A DNA stretch of 64,000 bases from Flavobacterium ovatum (GCF_040703125.1 NZ_CP160035.1:3143501-3207500), one strand, 5' to 3'; positions 48,063-57,393 are shown, counted from the first letter of the stretch. Program-made: numbers and translations. The notes: a model not told the origin generated them from the sequence alone.

Positions 48063-49718
48063 ATGAGTCAAGATAAATTATTTGTTATAGCTATTGGGGG
48101 CACAGGAATGCGTTGCCTAGAATCATTTACCCACTTATGCGGTATTGGGATGTTCGACAATCAGGAAATTGAAGTTCTTACTTTAGATACTGACCAAACT
48201 AATGGTAATAAAGCTAAAGCTGAAGAACTCATTCGACTATATAATCGAGTGAAAACTTTTGGCTCAAATGAAGGAGGCACACCTAATGCCAATACATTTT
48301 TTTCAGCAAAATTAAACCTGCATAGATATTGGACAAATTACGCAGGATCTGGTAGAGAAAATTATAAAAATCTATCAAAAATATCCACAGGTGTACCTGA
48401 GCAGCAGCAAAAAAACAAACTTATATCTGATTTATTTTTGGATACTGATTCTGTGCAAGAATTTGATTTAGCTCATGGTTATCGTGCCCAAACTCACTTG
48501 GGTTCAATGCTTATGTATCATGGTATAATCGAAGCAGCACGTAATATCGCTAAAGGTGTTAATGTTCAACCCGAAGAAAAGGATTTGAACTCTTTCATGT
48601 CCAAATTAGAACAAGTAGGAGCTAATGCAAGGGTGTTTATTTTAGGATCTGTTTTTGGAGGCACTGGCGCATCATCCATACCAGTTATTCCCAAAGCTCT
48701 TCAAGAATTTATCAAAATTAGGTCCGGAGGTAAATCAGATATTGACTTCTCAAAAGTAAAGTTTGGAGCAACTTTACTAACTGAATATTTTACATTTAAG
48801 AAACCTGATAATAATCAAAAATCAACAAAACGAGATAGTGTAATCGCAGATTCTTCATTCTTTCCTTTAAATAGTCAAGCCGCTTTACAATTTTATCAAG
48901 GTGACCCTACGGTAAAAAAGACTTATAAAACTTTATACCATATTGGTTGGCCCATAGTAAGTAAAAAAGTAGACGAAGAAGGTAAAGAAAAAACAGAAAC
49001 AGGCGGAGCAAATCAAAAAAACCCATGTCATATCACTGAGCTACTAAGTGCTTGTGCAGCTTATGATTTTTTCACACGTAAAAAAGGAATGGATGATTCA
49101 ACTGCAGATGCTGAGTATGTATACAAAGCAGTCGAATTTAAAAACAATTCTTTTAATTTTTCTTTTAATGACTTCGTTGGTAATGAAAATAAAGCTGGGG
49201 AAACTTTTGCCAATAGATTAGGAGCCTTTTTCTCATTGGCACATATATCTCTAACCGTAAATAAAGCTTCTACTGGGGATTCTGGAATAAGAGGTTTTAT
49301 TACTAGATGCGATCAACAAAAATTAACCCAATATAATTCTATTTCTGATGACGATTGTGATGATATAAATAACTATTTCAAACAATTTGCCTACACTTTT
49401 GAAAATGAAAAGTTTATTCCAGGTTGGCTGTATCAGATTAGAAATACGGTTGCTCCAGGAACATTTATGTTTGATAGTAAAGCTTTCCCTGACACCTCCA
49501 GTGAATTAAAAAAATTAGATGTAGGAACATTATTTAGTGATGCTAAATATCACTGGCCCAAGGGGAGAATTATGTCAGATCGGTATGACACTTTCGTTAA
49601 AGACCAGCTTATAAAACAAAATTACAAAGAAGAGCAAAAAGTATCGACTGTTAAAGAAAAATTTATGGCACACATTTATAATGCCATTACTGAATCTCAA
49701 GCAGAATTAACAAAATAA
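48063..49718 (+). CDS. Tubulin-like domain protein (Tubulin_2 type)
   Basis: A 551-residue cytoplasmic protein. Residues 8-17 (VIAIGGTGMR) and 190-205 (GSVFGGTGASSIP) match the two glycine-rich nucleotide loops of the FtsZ/tubulin fold. The second is the GGTG variant of the tubulin signature, and LTLDTDQTN at 39-47 fits the strand-3 ribose-contact region. Sequences of this kind are grouped as bacterial tubulin-like proteins (Pfam Tubulin_2). The C-terminal ~250 residues are unrecognised. Polymerisation is unknown. It sits 10 bp before a giant Hsp70/actin-like gene, so one operon carries both tubulin-like and actin-like NTPase folds. Confidence 0.82.
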   Translation: MSQDKLFVIAIGGTGMRCLESFTHLCGIGMFDNQEIEVLTLDTDQTNGNKAKAEELIRLYNRVKTFGSNEGGTPNANTFFSAKLNLHRYWTNYAGSGRENYKNLSKISTGVPEQQQKNKLISDLFLDTDSVQEFDLAHGYRAQTHLGSMLMYHGIIEAARNIAKGVNVQPEEKDLNSFMSKLEQVGANARVFILGSVFGGTGASSIPVIPKALQEFIKIRSGGKSDIDFSKVKFGATLLTEYFTFKKPDNNQKSTKRDSVIADSSFFPLNSQAALQFYQGDPTVKKTYKTLYHIGWPIVSKKVDEEGKEKTETGGANQKNPCHITELLSACAAYDFFTRKKGMDDSTADAEYVYKAVEFKNNSFNFSFNDFVGNENKAGETFANRLGAFFSLAHISLTVNKASTGDSGIRGFITRCDQQKLTQYNSISDDDCDDINNYFKQFAYTFENEKFIPGWLYQIRNTVAPGTFMFDSKAFPDTSSELKKLDVGTLFSDAKYHWPKGRIMSDRYDTFVKDQLIKQNYKEEQKVSTVKEKFMAHIYNAITESQAELTK

Positions 49719-49728
49719 ATTTAAAAAA

Positions 49729-52700
49729 ATGGCAGATAATCAAATAAAGGCACTTGCTATAAAAGTTCAGACCAAAGATGAACCAAGTGGTGTGCAATAT
49801 GCTTGGGACAAAATACCTCAAATACAGGTTTTTACAAAAAACATTGTTATTCCTGAAATTGCAGTTGATAAAGATGGAAATACATCAGTAGATATCGGAT
49901 CTATTGTATCTGGTATGCCCACCGTATACGCTAGAGCCAATTTGTTTAGAAATGCCTTGGATAACGTTACGGATATTAAAGCTGAGGCGACAGGCCTTAT
50001 GCTTTTCTACAAATCATTAATAAGTGAATGGAAAGGTTTTATAAGTTGCATTGCATTAAACTATAAAGATTTTGAAATAGAGAGAGTTCATTTGTCTTAC
50101 ACTGATGGTAAGACAATAATGGACACGGAAAATATTTATGAACCAATTGGTGCTTTTGGCAATGTGCTTTTTGAACGAAAACCTTTATGGTGTGACCAAT
50201 CCTTATCAAATAATGCCGACAAAATTCCATTTATAGATGTTATTAAGTTTAAGGGTGACGTAGTTGGGGGAACATCTCCTGATTCATTCCTATTCACTTC
50301 AGTATCATATAAAATAAAAGAGAAACTACCTTTTATTAACGTTACTAATGGCAAGTTTATAGATCCTTTACAATCTGATTTAAACTTTGAAGAACTTTCA
50401 AATATTTATGGATATGCTAAGCATATCCTAAATAATATTGAAAAATTCAGATACAACTATAATGGTTTAGAAGAGTATTTAAAACCAGATTACAGCAATT
50501 TATCAGGCTGCATCCAAAATTGGATGTCTGACATGATCAAATATCAAGAAACAAAAGGATACCCGAGGTTAGATAACCCTACTCCTCCAGAAGTTGGTTC
50601 AATTTTCCATTATCCTTTTAACCTTCTTTTTAATTATTCTACAGAATTGTATGGTTTAGACGGTCAAATTTCTAGTGATGCTACTGAGGGTAGCATTGCA
50701 TTTGATCCCAAAGACCTCTTGTTACCTGATACTACCGAAATTGCCCGAATAAGATTTGGAGGTGCAGAAATAAAAAATTATTTAAAATCAAAACCAATTC
50801 TATTATTAGAAGCAACAACCTTAGGCCAGCCAAACGACTATAGCTTTTTTACATTGCCGCTAACTCCATTAGCCTTAAATTTATTTGGTTCGCAGCTTGA
50901 TGCATTAGTTGGTTTAGATGACAATTCGAATGTAAAATCAAGAATAACAGCAATATATGATCCTAATGATAAAGATGGTGAAAAATTAACTGTTAAACTG
51001 AATCTGTATACTAAAACTGGGGCTTTAATAACAAAAGAATTAAAATACAATGTAAATCACGAGACTATCAAAGGTAAAGATATATTGATGTGGCCGAACT
51101 TTATTTCAAAACAATGGAATAGATATTTCCTTTATTCGGAGATCCCTCATAATGATATAAAATTTCAGGCAACTCCTTTCATTGGCGATGTTAATGACCC
51201 TTACTTTAGAATTATTTTAGATGAAAAAGGAGTTCCTGTTTATCTTGCTGATAAAGGAAAATCGACTTTACTTGCTGATAAAAACAGTAAAAATATTAAA
51301 TTTGAATTGCATGTTAGTTCAAATCCTGCTATCGCAGACAACGCCTACAAATACGAAATATACGAGAGTAATCAACCTTTTAAAGGAATAAAGTTTGCAT
51401 TCAATGGTATCGATTGTGGTTTTGGAATTATAAGATATCATGCTACTGATAATACAGTTTTACCACATAATATGCTTTCTATTACTAAAAATTTAATTGG
51501 AGCTAAATTAGGTGTAGATTTTGGAAGTACTAATTCATCTGTGGCTTATTATTCTGAAGGGACAAATTCCGTTTGCGATAATCTTATATTAAAGAACAGA
51601 AGGGTTTCTCTACTTTCTGATGATGCAAAAAATAATGATGAAAGACCAGCGGTTGAAGACGAAATTTTCTTTTTTCAAAATGATGAAATAATTACCAATT
51701 CAATAAAATCAGTTCTAACTATCCATGATACAAGAAGATTGGTAAATGAAGACAATATATCATCTGATTCTTTGGCTTCACAAATTGTAAAAGGAGGATT
51801 TCCCTGCTTTGAAAAAAACCTACCAATTGAAAGTGCTCAAAACAATTTATATACTTTAAATTATAATAGAGCTGGAAAAGCTGAAATAGTTTACAACATG
51901 AAATGGTCGACTCAAAGTATCGACAAAAGTTATAAAAAGGCATATTTAAGCTCTTTGCTGCTACATGTTTATGCTCAGCTTTTTATAGAAAATCATGAAC
52001 CAAAAACATTAAAATGGTCTTACCCGTCCTCAATGGGCAAAGATTTATTATCAACCTATCGCGGTATTTGGGATTCTTTAAAAGAAATTAACCCAATTAT
52101 AAGTGACTCCAAGCCATTAGTCATCTTTCCTCCTTCAGATCTTTCAGATCTTGGTGATACTTCTTCAGAAAACTCTTGGAGTAGCGAAGGGAATAAGGAA
52201 AATTCTAGCTGGGGACCATCTGATAGCGGCAATAACAGTTGGGGTACTGCACCAGAGTCTATACTAATGCCAGTGGATTCAGGCTGGGGTGATAGTAATA
52301 CGAAGCAAAATGTAAGTACAGTAGTTGATATTGCTACTGAAACTAGTCCAATCCGTTTTGATTTTAAAGAATTAGATAATGAAGAATCTTTAACTGAAGC
52401 TTGTGCTGTAGCAAATTATTTACTTAGACCTGGAAAAGGTATAGAATTAGGACCAGATGAATTAGTCCTTTGTTTTGATATCGGTGGAAGTACTACAGAT
52501 ATATCTGCATTATGTCAAATGAGTGGCGGAAAGGCGATGATTAAGCAAAATTCGATCCGATTTGCAGCGCAACGCGTTGCTGATGCAACTAGGTATTCAC
52601 CAAACTTCAAATCGGTGTTATTGAAAATGTGTGAAAGGAAAAAAATTAAAATTGAAGGATTAAATACTCCCAATAATAAATTTACAGAAAATACAGCACC

Positions 52701-53607
52701 CTATTATTTTGAACAAGTGGTAGATAGATTAGATGCGACTGATTTTGATGATTTTTATAGACTAATAGCTGCCGAATGTAAAGAGATGATGAGTGTAAAC
52801 TTATACGTCACGGGTATGATTATGTTTTACGCAGGCCAGCTAACGCAGAAATTAAGAACCGAAATTGTTAAATCTGAGGATGCTCCCGCAGCTGTTAAAG
52901 CTCTTGCGCCCAAAATAAGAATAGCATTTGCAGGTAAAGGAGCTAGGATTTTTGACTGGTTCAATGCTGTGAATCCAAAAGCCGCAAATGACTACTATAC
53001 ACAAATGTTCATTAGAGGTATTGGAGGTGAGGCTGTAGCAAGAATAACTATTAGACCTATAAGCATAAATCCGTTACAAATTATAGACATCAACGGACAA
53101 AAATCTGACAATAATGTAGATGTAAAATATGAAGTGTCAAAAGGTTTAGCAATTCCAACAGATCAAACAAGAATATTAGTCCCTAGAAATAAAACTGCAA
53201 TTGAAGTTTTAGGAGAAGAGAATTTTTGTATTGTAACTTCTACCGGAGAATTCAAATACCTAGAATCTTCTAATTCCATTACCAATGAAATGATGGAAAA
53301 TATAGGTGAGTCATTTATTTGTCTTCCTCCACAAGGTAAGCAACCTTGTCCTAGGTTCATGGATTTTGCTGATTTATTTTATAAAGTGTCCTCTTCAATG
53401 TTTGGACTGAAGATGAGCCAAAATGAATTTATGGCTGGCTTTCTTGATATGAATATAGTAAATTATATTAAAGGAGAATCAGAATTTATAGAAGCACAAA
53501 AGAGAAAAAAAGATCAGAAGAAATTTGACTACGTAATACCTATAATTATTTTAGAAGGTATGAAATTTTTTGAAAATCATTTGATGAAAGCAATTCGTAA
53601 TTCTTAA
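49729..53607 (+). CDS. Giant Hsp70/actin-like ATPase with long N-terminal domain
   Basis: 1292 residues, no signal peptide. The first ~590 residues form a unique, beta-rich region I cannot assign. An ASKHA nucleotidase follows: phosphate-1 LGVDFGST at 594-601, phosphate-2 DIGGSTTD at 917-924, and an adenosine-type FAGKG motif at 1067-1071. Between the two phosphate motifs is a low-complexity insert (about 808-870) with four Trp-Gly/Ser repeats such as SSWGPSDSG and NNSWG. The key catalytic signatures are intact, so ATP binding is likely. It resembles SrfB-type proteins in size and layout, but that name is only a guess. It lies between a tubulin-like and a second, degenerate Hsp70-like gene. 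Confidence 0.8.
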   Translation: MADNQIKALAIKVQTKDEPSGVQYAWDKIPQIQVFTKNIVIPEIAVDKDGNTSVDIGSIVSGMPTVYARANLFRNALDNVTDIKAEATGLMLFYKSLISEWKGFISCIALNYKDFEIERVHLSYTDGKTIMDTENIYEPIGAFGNVLFERKPLWCDQSLSNNADKIPFIDVIKFKGDVVGGTSPDSFLFTSVSYKIKEKLPFINVTNGKFIDPLQSDLNFEELSNIYGYAKHILNNIEKFRYNYNGLEEYLKPDYSNLSGCIQNWMSDMIKYQETKGYPRLDNPTPPEVGSIFHYPFNLLFNYSTELYGLDGQISSDATEGSIAFDPKDLLLPDTTEIARIRFGGAEIKNYLKSKPILLLEATTLGQPNDYSFFTLPLTPLALNLFGSQLDALVGLDDNSNVKSRITAIYDPNDKDGEKLTVKLNLYTKTGALITKELKYNVNHETIKGKDILMWPNFISKQWNRYFLYSEIPHNDIKFQATPFIGDVNDPYFRIILDEKGVPVYLADKGKSTLLADKNSKNIKFELHVSSNPAIADNAYKYEIYESNQPFKGIKFAFNGIDCGFGIIRYHATDNTVLPHNMLSITKNLIGAKLGVDFGSTNSSVAYYSEGTNSVCDNLILKNRRVSLLSDDAKNNDERPAVEDEIFFFQNDEIITNSIKSVLTIHDTRRLVNEDNISSDSLASQIVKGGFPCFEKNLPIESAQNNLYTLNYNRAGKAEIVYNMKWSTQSIDKSYKKAYLSSLLLHVYAQLFIENHEPKTLKWSYPSSMGKDLLSTYRGIWDSLKEINPIISDSKPLVIFPPSDLSDLGDTSSENSWSSEGNKENSSWGPSDSGNNSWGTAPESILMPVDSGWGDSNTKQNVSTVVDIATETSPIRFDFKELDNEESLTEACAVANYLLRPGKGIELGPDELVLCFDIGGSTTDISALCQMSGGKAMIKQNSIRFAAQRVADATRYSPNFKSVLLKMCERKKIKIEGLNTPNNKFTENTAPYYFEQVVDRLDATDFDDFYRLIAAECKEMMSVNLYVTGMIMFYAGQLTQKLRTEIVKSEDAPAAVKALAPKIRIAFAGKGARIFDWFNAVNPKAANDYYTQMFIRGIGGEAVARITIRPISINPLQIIDINGQKSDNNVDVKYEVSKGLAIPTDQTRILVPRNKTAIEVLGEENFCIVTSTGEFKYLESSNSITNEMMENIGESFICLPPQGKQPCPRFMDFADLFYKVSSSMFGLKMSQNEFMAGFLDMNIVNYIKGESEFIEAQKRKKDQKKFDYVIPIIILEGMKFFENHLMKAIRNS

Positions 53608-53613
53608 GTATAG

Positions 53614-54951
53614 ATGGCATTTTGTGTACTAATAAAAATTTCAAAGTATAAGGTTTCTTTTTGGTATCAATCAGAAAGAAACTCTTATGCACCATTAATA
53701 CTGAATGATTTAAACGAAATCCCATTATATTTTTATGTAAATGGAAATGATTTTATTTTTGGAAATACTGTAGCCAAAGATCGCTTTAATTCTAACCACC
53801 CAAATGCGTTCGGAAATTATTTTGAAATCATAAAAAACCCAACGCAACATTTTAATATTTATGGTAACGCAAAACCAGTTAAACAATTGCTTTATTATGG
53901 AATAGAGCAGTATTTATCTCATTTTATCAATGCTATTTTGTTTAAAAATGATTCCATTGAATCCTATAGACAAAATTTCCCCCTACGTTTTTGGTTTGAC
54001 ACAGATTTAGAAGAAAACGAAAAATCTTTAATCGAAAATCTGTTTTTAGAAGCAGGTTACGATAATGTTGAAAGAGTTAATTTTAACGAGTCTCTAATAG
54101 AAACATTAACCATTAATAGTGTTATAAACAGTAATATGTCTGTTTTACTACTTAATGGCATCGATAACAATTTATATCTAGAACTCTTTAAAAATATAAA
54201 AGAACCAGCGCAGGGCTTTTCAAAATTATTAGGTCAGGGTTCAGATCTAAGGATAAATATTTTAGCAGATATGATTCTTGAAGATATACTTGCGCAGAAC
54301 TCTTACCTAACTTTAAACAAGGAAAATGAAATCGCAACGCTACTCTCTATTTCATCTGAGTTATTAGAAAAAAGTACTACAATAATAAAAGGGAATGCAA
54401 CTTTAACTAATGGAAAACAATATTATTTTGAAGTAAATAAAATTAGCTTGAATGAAAGATTATTGTACTCATCAAATGACAGCATCATGTACGCTGCCAT
54501 CGATGATATATTAAACTCAAATAGCGTATCCATTAACAATACAATTATACTGTTAGGTAGTAAAGGAATAAATACTTCTTATTTATTGAAAAAATTACTA
54601 AGTAGATACCCAAATGTAAAAGGCGTAGAAACATCAAATAGTAATGATGCTATGAAATTAATTTTTTCTAAAATAGGCCAATCGGGATACGTAGCAATAA
54701 AAAATAAGGCCTTAAAAACCCCAATTATTAATATCCCACCCCCTAGCCAAAGTACTAAAACAGTTGTAAGTGCAAGTACAATAATAAATACGCCTCCAAT
54801 TATAAATGTGCCACCAAGAATAAAAACACCACCTGTAATAAAAACAGAAAAAAAGACAACTTTACCACCTCTTCCAGATATACCCAAGTTAATACTGACT
54901 ACTAAAAGTAGTAAATCACCTCCACCACCTCCACCAATTCCTAAGAAATAA
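53614..54951 (+). CDS. Degenerate Hsp70/actin-like protein with proline-rich tail
   Basis: 445 residues. The order of segments follows an Hsp70 nucleotidase domain: an N-terminal hairpin (VLIKISKYKVSFWY), IPLYFYVNGNDFIFGNTVAK, a central FPLRFWFDTDL-LFLEAGYDNVERVNFNESL that mirrors the Hsp70 'aGf..v..inEp' block, VLLLNGIDNNLYLELF at 177-192, and IILLGSKGIN at 321-330. Yet the DxGTT and DxGGGT phosphate loops are missing, so it probably does not hydrolyse ATP. Residues 369-445 are a tail of PP motifs ending in six prolines. It starts 6 bp after the giant Hsp70-like gene. The fold match is my reading of the pattern and needs structure prediction. Confidence 0.68.
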   Translation: MAFCVLIKISKYKVSFWYQSERNSYAPLILNDLNEIPLYFYVNGNDFIFGNTVAKDRFNSNHPNAFGNYFEIIKNPTQHFNIYGNAKPVKQLLYYGIEQYLSHFINAILFKNDSIESYRQNFPLRFWFDTDLEENEKSLIENLFLEAGYDNVERVNFNESLIETLTINSVINSNMSVLLLNGIDNNLYLELFKNIKEPAQGFSKLLGQGSDLRINILADMILEDILAQNSYLTLNKENEIATLLSISSELLEKSTTIIKGNATLTNGKQYYFEVNKISLNERLLYSSNDSIMYAAIDDILNSNSVSINNTIILLGSKGINTSYLLKKLLSRYPNVKGVETSNSNDAMKLIFSKIGQSGYVAIKNKALKTPIINIPPPSQSTKTVVSASTIINTPPIINVPPRIKTPPVIKTEKKTTLPPLPDIPKLILTTKSSKSPPPPPPIPKK

Positions 54952-55080
54952 AAAGGTTACAAATAAGGGAATAGGGATTTAGTATCAACCTATTGTCATT
55001 TGGAAATAGAGGTTGCTTTTAACACAAGTAAAAGTACTTCAAGTCAATGTCAAAACATAAACAATCTTAAAAAAAATATT

Positions 55081-55641
55081 ATGATAAATCTAGAAAAGAA
55101 AAAAACAATTAACCTAACAAAATCAGCTCCTTCACTAAGTAAAGTTAGAGTTGGTTTAAGTTGGGATGATGTACAAATTAATGGAAAATCACCCGATTGC
55201 GATGCTTCAGTTTTCATGCTTGGCGAAAACGGAAAAGTTCCTGCTGATGGATATTTTGTTTTTTTTAATAACCTTATTAGTGAAGACAATTCTATTACAC
55301 ACAATGGTGATAACAGAACGGGAGCTGGTGATGGTGACGATGAGACAATAGATATAAATCTTTCACAAGTAAGCCCATTATGTGTTCAAATGATCGTTAC
55401 AATTACAATACATAATATGGATGAGGGTTTTAATTTTGATACTGTAAGTAAACCGAGTGTTCGTATTTATAATAGTGCTAATAATTCGATTATTTGTCAG
55501 TATGAATTAAGTGAGAGTTTTTCTGGTTGTGACTCACTAATTATCGGACGCCTCTATAGAAAAGGGACAGATTGGGAGTTTGAAGCAATGGGTCAGGCAT
55601 TTGCAGGAGGGCTTGAGGCAACTGTAAATTTGTATTGTTAG
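55081..55641 (+). CDS. TerD domain protein 1
   Basis: 186 residues from the ATG at 55081. The open frame starts at 55000, but the first 27 residues do not fit the family. It has the TerD/CABP beta-sandwich: a shortened N-terminal hairpin (INLTKSAPSLSKVRVGLSWD), the conserved D41-A-S-V-F, ADGYFVFFNN, the acidic calcium loop around 76-88 (GDNRTGAGDGDDE), and the FEAMGQAFAGG end. TerD proteins bind calcium and occur in tellurite and stress resistance operons. Here the partners are cytoskeleton-like. A 129-bp gap precedes it, the largest in the operon, so an internal promoter is possible though none is obvious. Confidence 0.9.
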   Translation: MINLEKKKTINLTKSAPSLSKVRVGLSWDDVQINGKSPDCDASVFMLGENGKVPADGYFVFFNNLISEDNSITHNGDNRTGAGDGDDETIDINLSQVSPLCVQMIVTITIHNMDEGFNFDTVSKPSVRIYNSANNSIICQYELSESFSGCDSLIIGRLYRKGTDWEFEAMGQAFAGGLEATVNLYC

Positions 55642-55664
55642 TAATAAATTTAATATAAATAATT

Positions 55665-56318
55665 ATGAGTAGTTTTAATTTAAGTAAAGGTGAAAGATTT
55701 TCTCTTAGCAAGTCAGCACCAGGTTTATCAATTGCACGTATAGGAATGGGTTGGAATCCAAATGAAGAGCCAAATGGACCTGATTTTGATTTAGATGTTT
55801 CTGCATTTGCAATTAATAGCAACTATAAAATCCCATCTGACACTTATTTTGTTTTTTATGGTCAAGTTCGCATGGGAAATTGCATCGAAGATGAAACAGA
55901 AAAAGGTTTTTCTAGACCAATTACTGCGGATAAATCGATTTTGGGTGCTATTGATGACCCCGACGGAAGAAGAAGTGATGGAAATGATGATGAAGATATG
56001 ATTTTTGATTTGTCAAAAGTAAACTCTGATATTGAGCAAATAATCATCTGTGCTTCAATTTGTAAATATCCACATGATAATAAAAAAGATAAAAGGACAT
56101 TAGCTCAAAACTTTGGGATGGTCGATGACTGTTATATTAGGATAATAAATGAACAAACTGGAGAGGAAATTGTACGTTATGATTTAGCTAAGCAATTCAT
56201 TAATGAAGATGCCGTTGAATTTGGTCGTTTATTCCGAGTTGGAAATACATGGGAGTTTGAAGCCATGGGCAGAGCACATGACGGAGGTTTGCAAACACTT
56301 GTAGATATGTATACATAA
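55665..56318 (+). CDS. TerD domain protein 2
   Basis: 217 residues, typical TerD length. N-terminal hairpin FNLSKGERFSLSKSAPGLS, the hallmark FDLDVSAF at 41-48, SDTYFVFYGQ, an acidic calcium loop DDPDGRRSDGNDDED at about 97-111, and a C-terminal FEAMGRAHDGG. All predicted calcium ligands are present, unlike some degenerate paralogues. It is 23 bp after TerD 1 and 19 bp before the OmpA-domain gene. Its N-terminal FNLSK motif is echoed at the start of that OmpA protein. Confidence 0.93.
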   Translation: MSSFNLSKGERFSLSKSAPGLSIARIGMGWNPNEEPNGPDFDLDVSAFAINSNYKIPSDTYFVFYGQVRMGNCIEDETEKGFSRPITADKSILGAIDDPDGRRSDGNDDEDMIFDLSKVNSDIEQIIICASICKYPHDNKKDKRTLAQNFGMVDDCYIRIINEQTGEEIVRYDLAKQFINEDAVEFGRLFRVGNTWEFEAMGRAHDGGLQTLVDMYT

Positions 56319-56337
56319 TTAACTTAAAATTTATACA

Positions 56338-57120
56338 ATGGCATTCAACTTAAATAAAAGTGAAGAATCAAAGGGAAAATTTGATTTATCAAAAAATAAT
56401 ATTGAAGCAGCTGGAACTTATTCTGAACCAATAATCGAAAAACCTGGGAAATCAAAAAAATGGTTGTTTGTATTGGCTGGCTTAATCTTAATAGGTGGTG
56501 CTAGTGGGTATTTCTTATTAGCTTCAAAAGACTCTAAGAATATTACAAATGAGGCTACATCTATTTCTCCAATTAAATCGTTTCCTGATGAGGAAGGATT
56601 ATCTAATGCTACAGGTGAAGTAAAAGACAGTTCTAAAGGCTCTAATGAAAGTATTCCAAGTGATGATAACCTCAGAAATAGAAATTCTGAAGCAAAATCA
56701 CCCTCGAATAATGCAAAAACGGTTCTACCACAAACGAATGAAACTTCTGCAATCGGAGCAAATTCAAACAGTGGAAATTCTTCAAATGATTTACCATATA
56801 AAAATGGAGAATATTATAATATCTATCAATTTCCTTTTGGTGTAGCAAACTATACTTCTTCAAATGTTGAACTTGATAATTTAGTAAATGTATTAAGGAA
56901 AAATCCAGAATTAAAGATTTCAATAATTGCATATACTGACAACATTGGAGATGCGATTGTGAACCAAAAACTTTCTGTTAAAAGAGCAAAAGCTATTTTT
57001 AATTATATTGTTTCGAAAGGAATCATTGCTGAAAAAGTTTCCTATGAAGGAAAAGGTATTTCAACAAAATATGCAACTCAGGGCGAAAACCGAAGAGCAG
57101 AATTTATAATTAGAGGTTAA
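56338..57120 (+). CDS. Single-pass OmpA-domain protein with TerD-like N-terminal motif
   Basis: 260 residues. The cytoplasmic N-terminus (1-40) opens with MAFNLNKSEE and KFDLSK, which copies the start of TerD 2. A membrane helix spans about 41-62. A Ser/Asn/Glu-rich periplasmic linker runs to about 155, followed by an OmpA-like peptidoglycan-binding domain. In it, D201 in AYTDNIG, R216 in VKRAKA and R252 in NRRAEF match the diaminopimelate-binding residues of the family. The protein therefore ties the inner membrane to the wall, as MotB- and TssL-type proteins do. It is the last gene of the operon, ahead of a strong terminator. Confidence 0.87.
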   Translation: MAFNLNKSEESKGKFDLSKNNIEAAGTYSEPIIEKPGKSKKWLFVLAGLILIGGASGYFLLASKDSKNITNEATSISPIKSFPDEEGLSNATGEVKDSSKGSNESIPSDDNLRNRNSEAKSPSNNAKTVLPQTNETSAIGANSNSGNSSNDLPYKNGEYYNIYQFPFGVANYTSSNVELDNLVNVLRKNPELKISIIAYTDNIGDAIVNQKLSVKRAKAIFNYIVSKGIIAEKVSYEGKGISTKYATQGENRRAEFIIRG

Positions 57121-57134
57121 TAAATCACTTAATA

Positions 57135-57164
57135 AAGGAGTATCTGCAAAAACAGATACTCCTT
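57135..57164 (+). terminator. Terminator of the Ter-type operon
   Basis: A perfect 12-bp stem (57135-57146 with 57153-57164, AAGGAGTATCTG) over a 6-nt A-rich loop, 14 bp after the OmpA stop. The T-tract downstream is weak, but the hairpin is strong. Confidence 0.75.
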
Positions 57165-57385
57165 ATTGATTAATTTAGATCAAAAAAAAATCAGTAACGT
57201 ATCAACATTTACTGTAGGTCCGTTTGAAAAAAAGAAGCTCTTTGAATTATTTTAGTTATTTGTCCCAAAAATTAAAATTATTATTTTTTATTAATCATTA
57301 ACAATTGGTTCGTATTCAGCCTTCAATCCACAGCTAAATATACTTGTATTCGATTTAAATATAATTAATTTCAAAGCAGATATAA

Positions 57386-57393
57386 TAGATTTG
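57386..57393 (+). promoter_or_regulatory. Candidate -7 element for terC
   Basis: TAGATTTG matches TAnnTTTG, about 95 bp before the terC start, without a convincing -33 box. It lies in the 368-bp AT-rich gap 57121-57488, where apart from the terminator hairpin I see nothing else. Confidence 0.28.

Noticed and set aside
54579..54887. Antisense ORF rich in Gly and hydrophobics opposite the proline-rich tail
   Set aside because: Antisense of a proline-rich coding region naturally reads as Gly-rich; it is a shadow frame.
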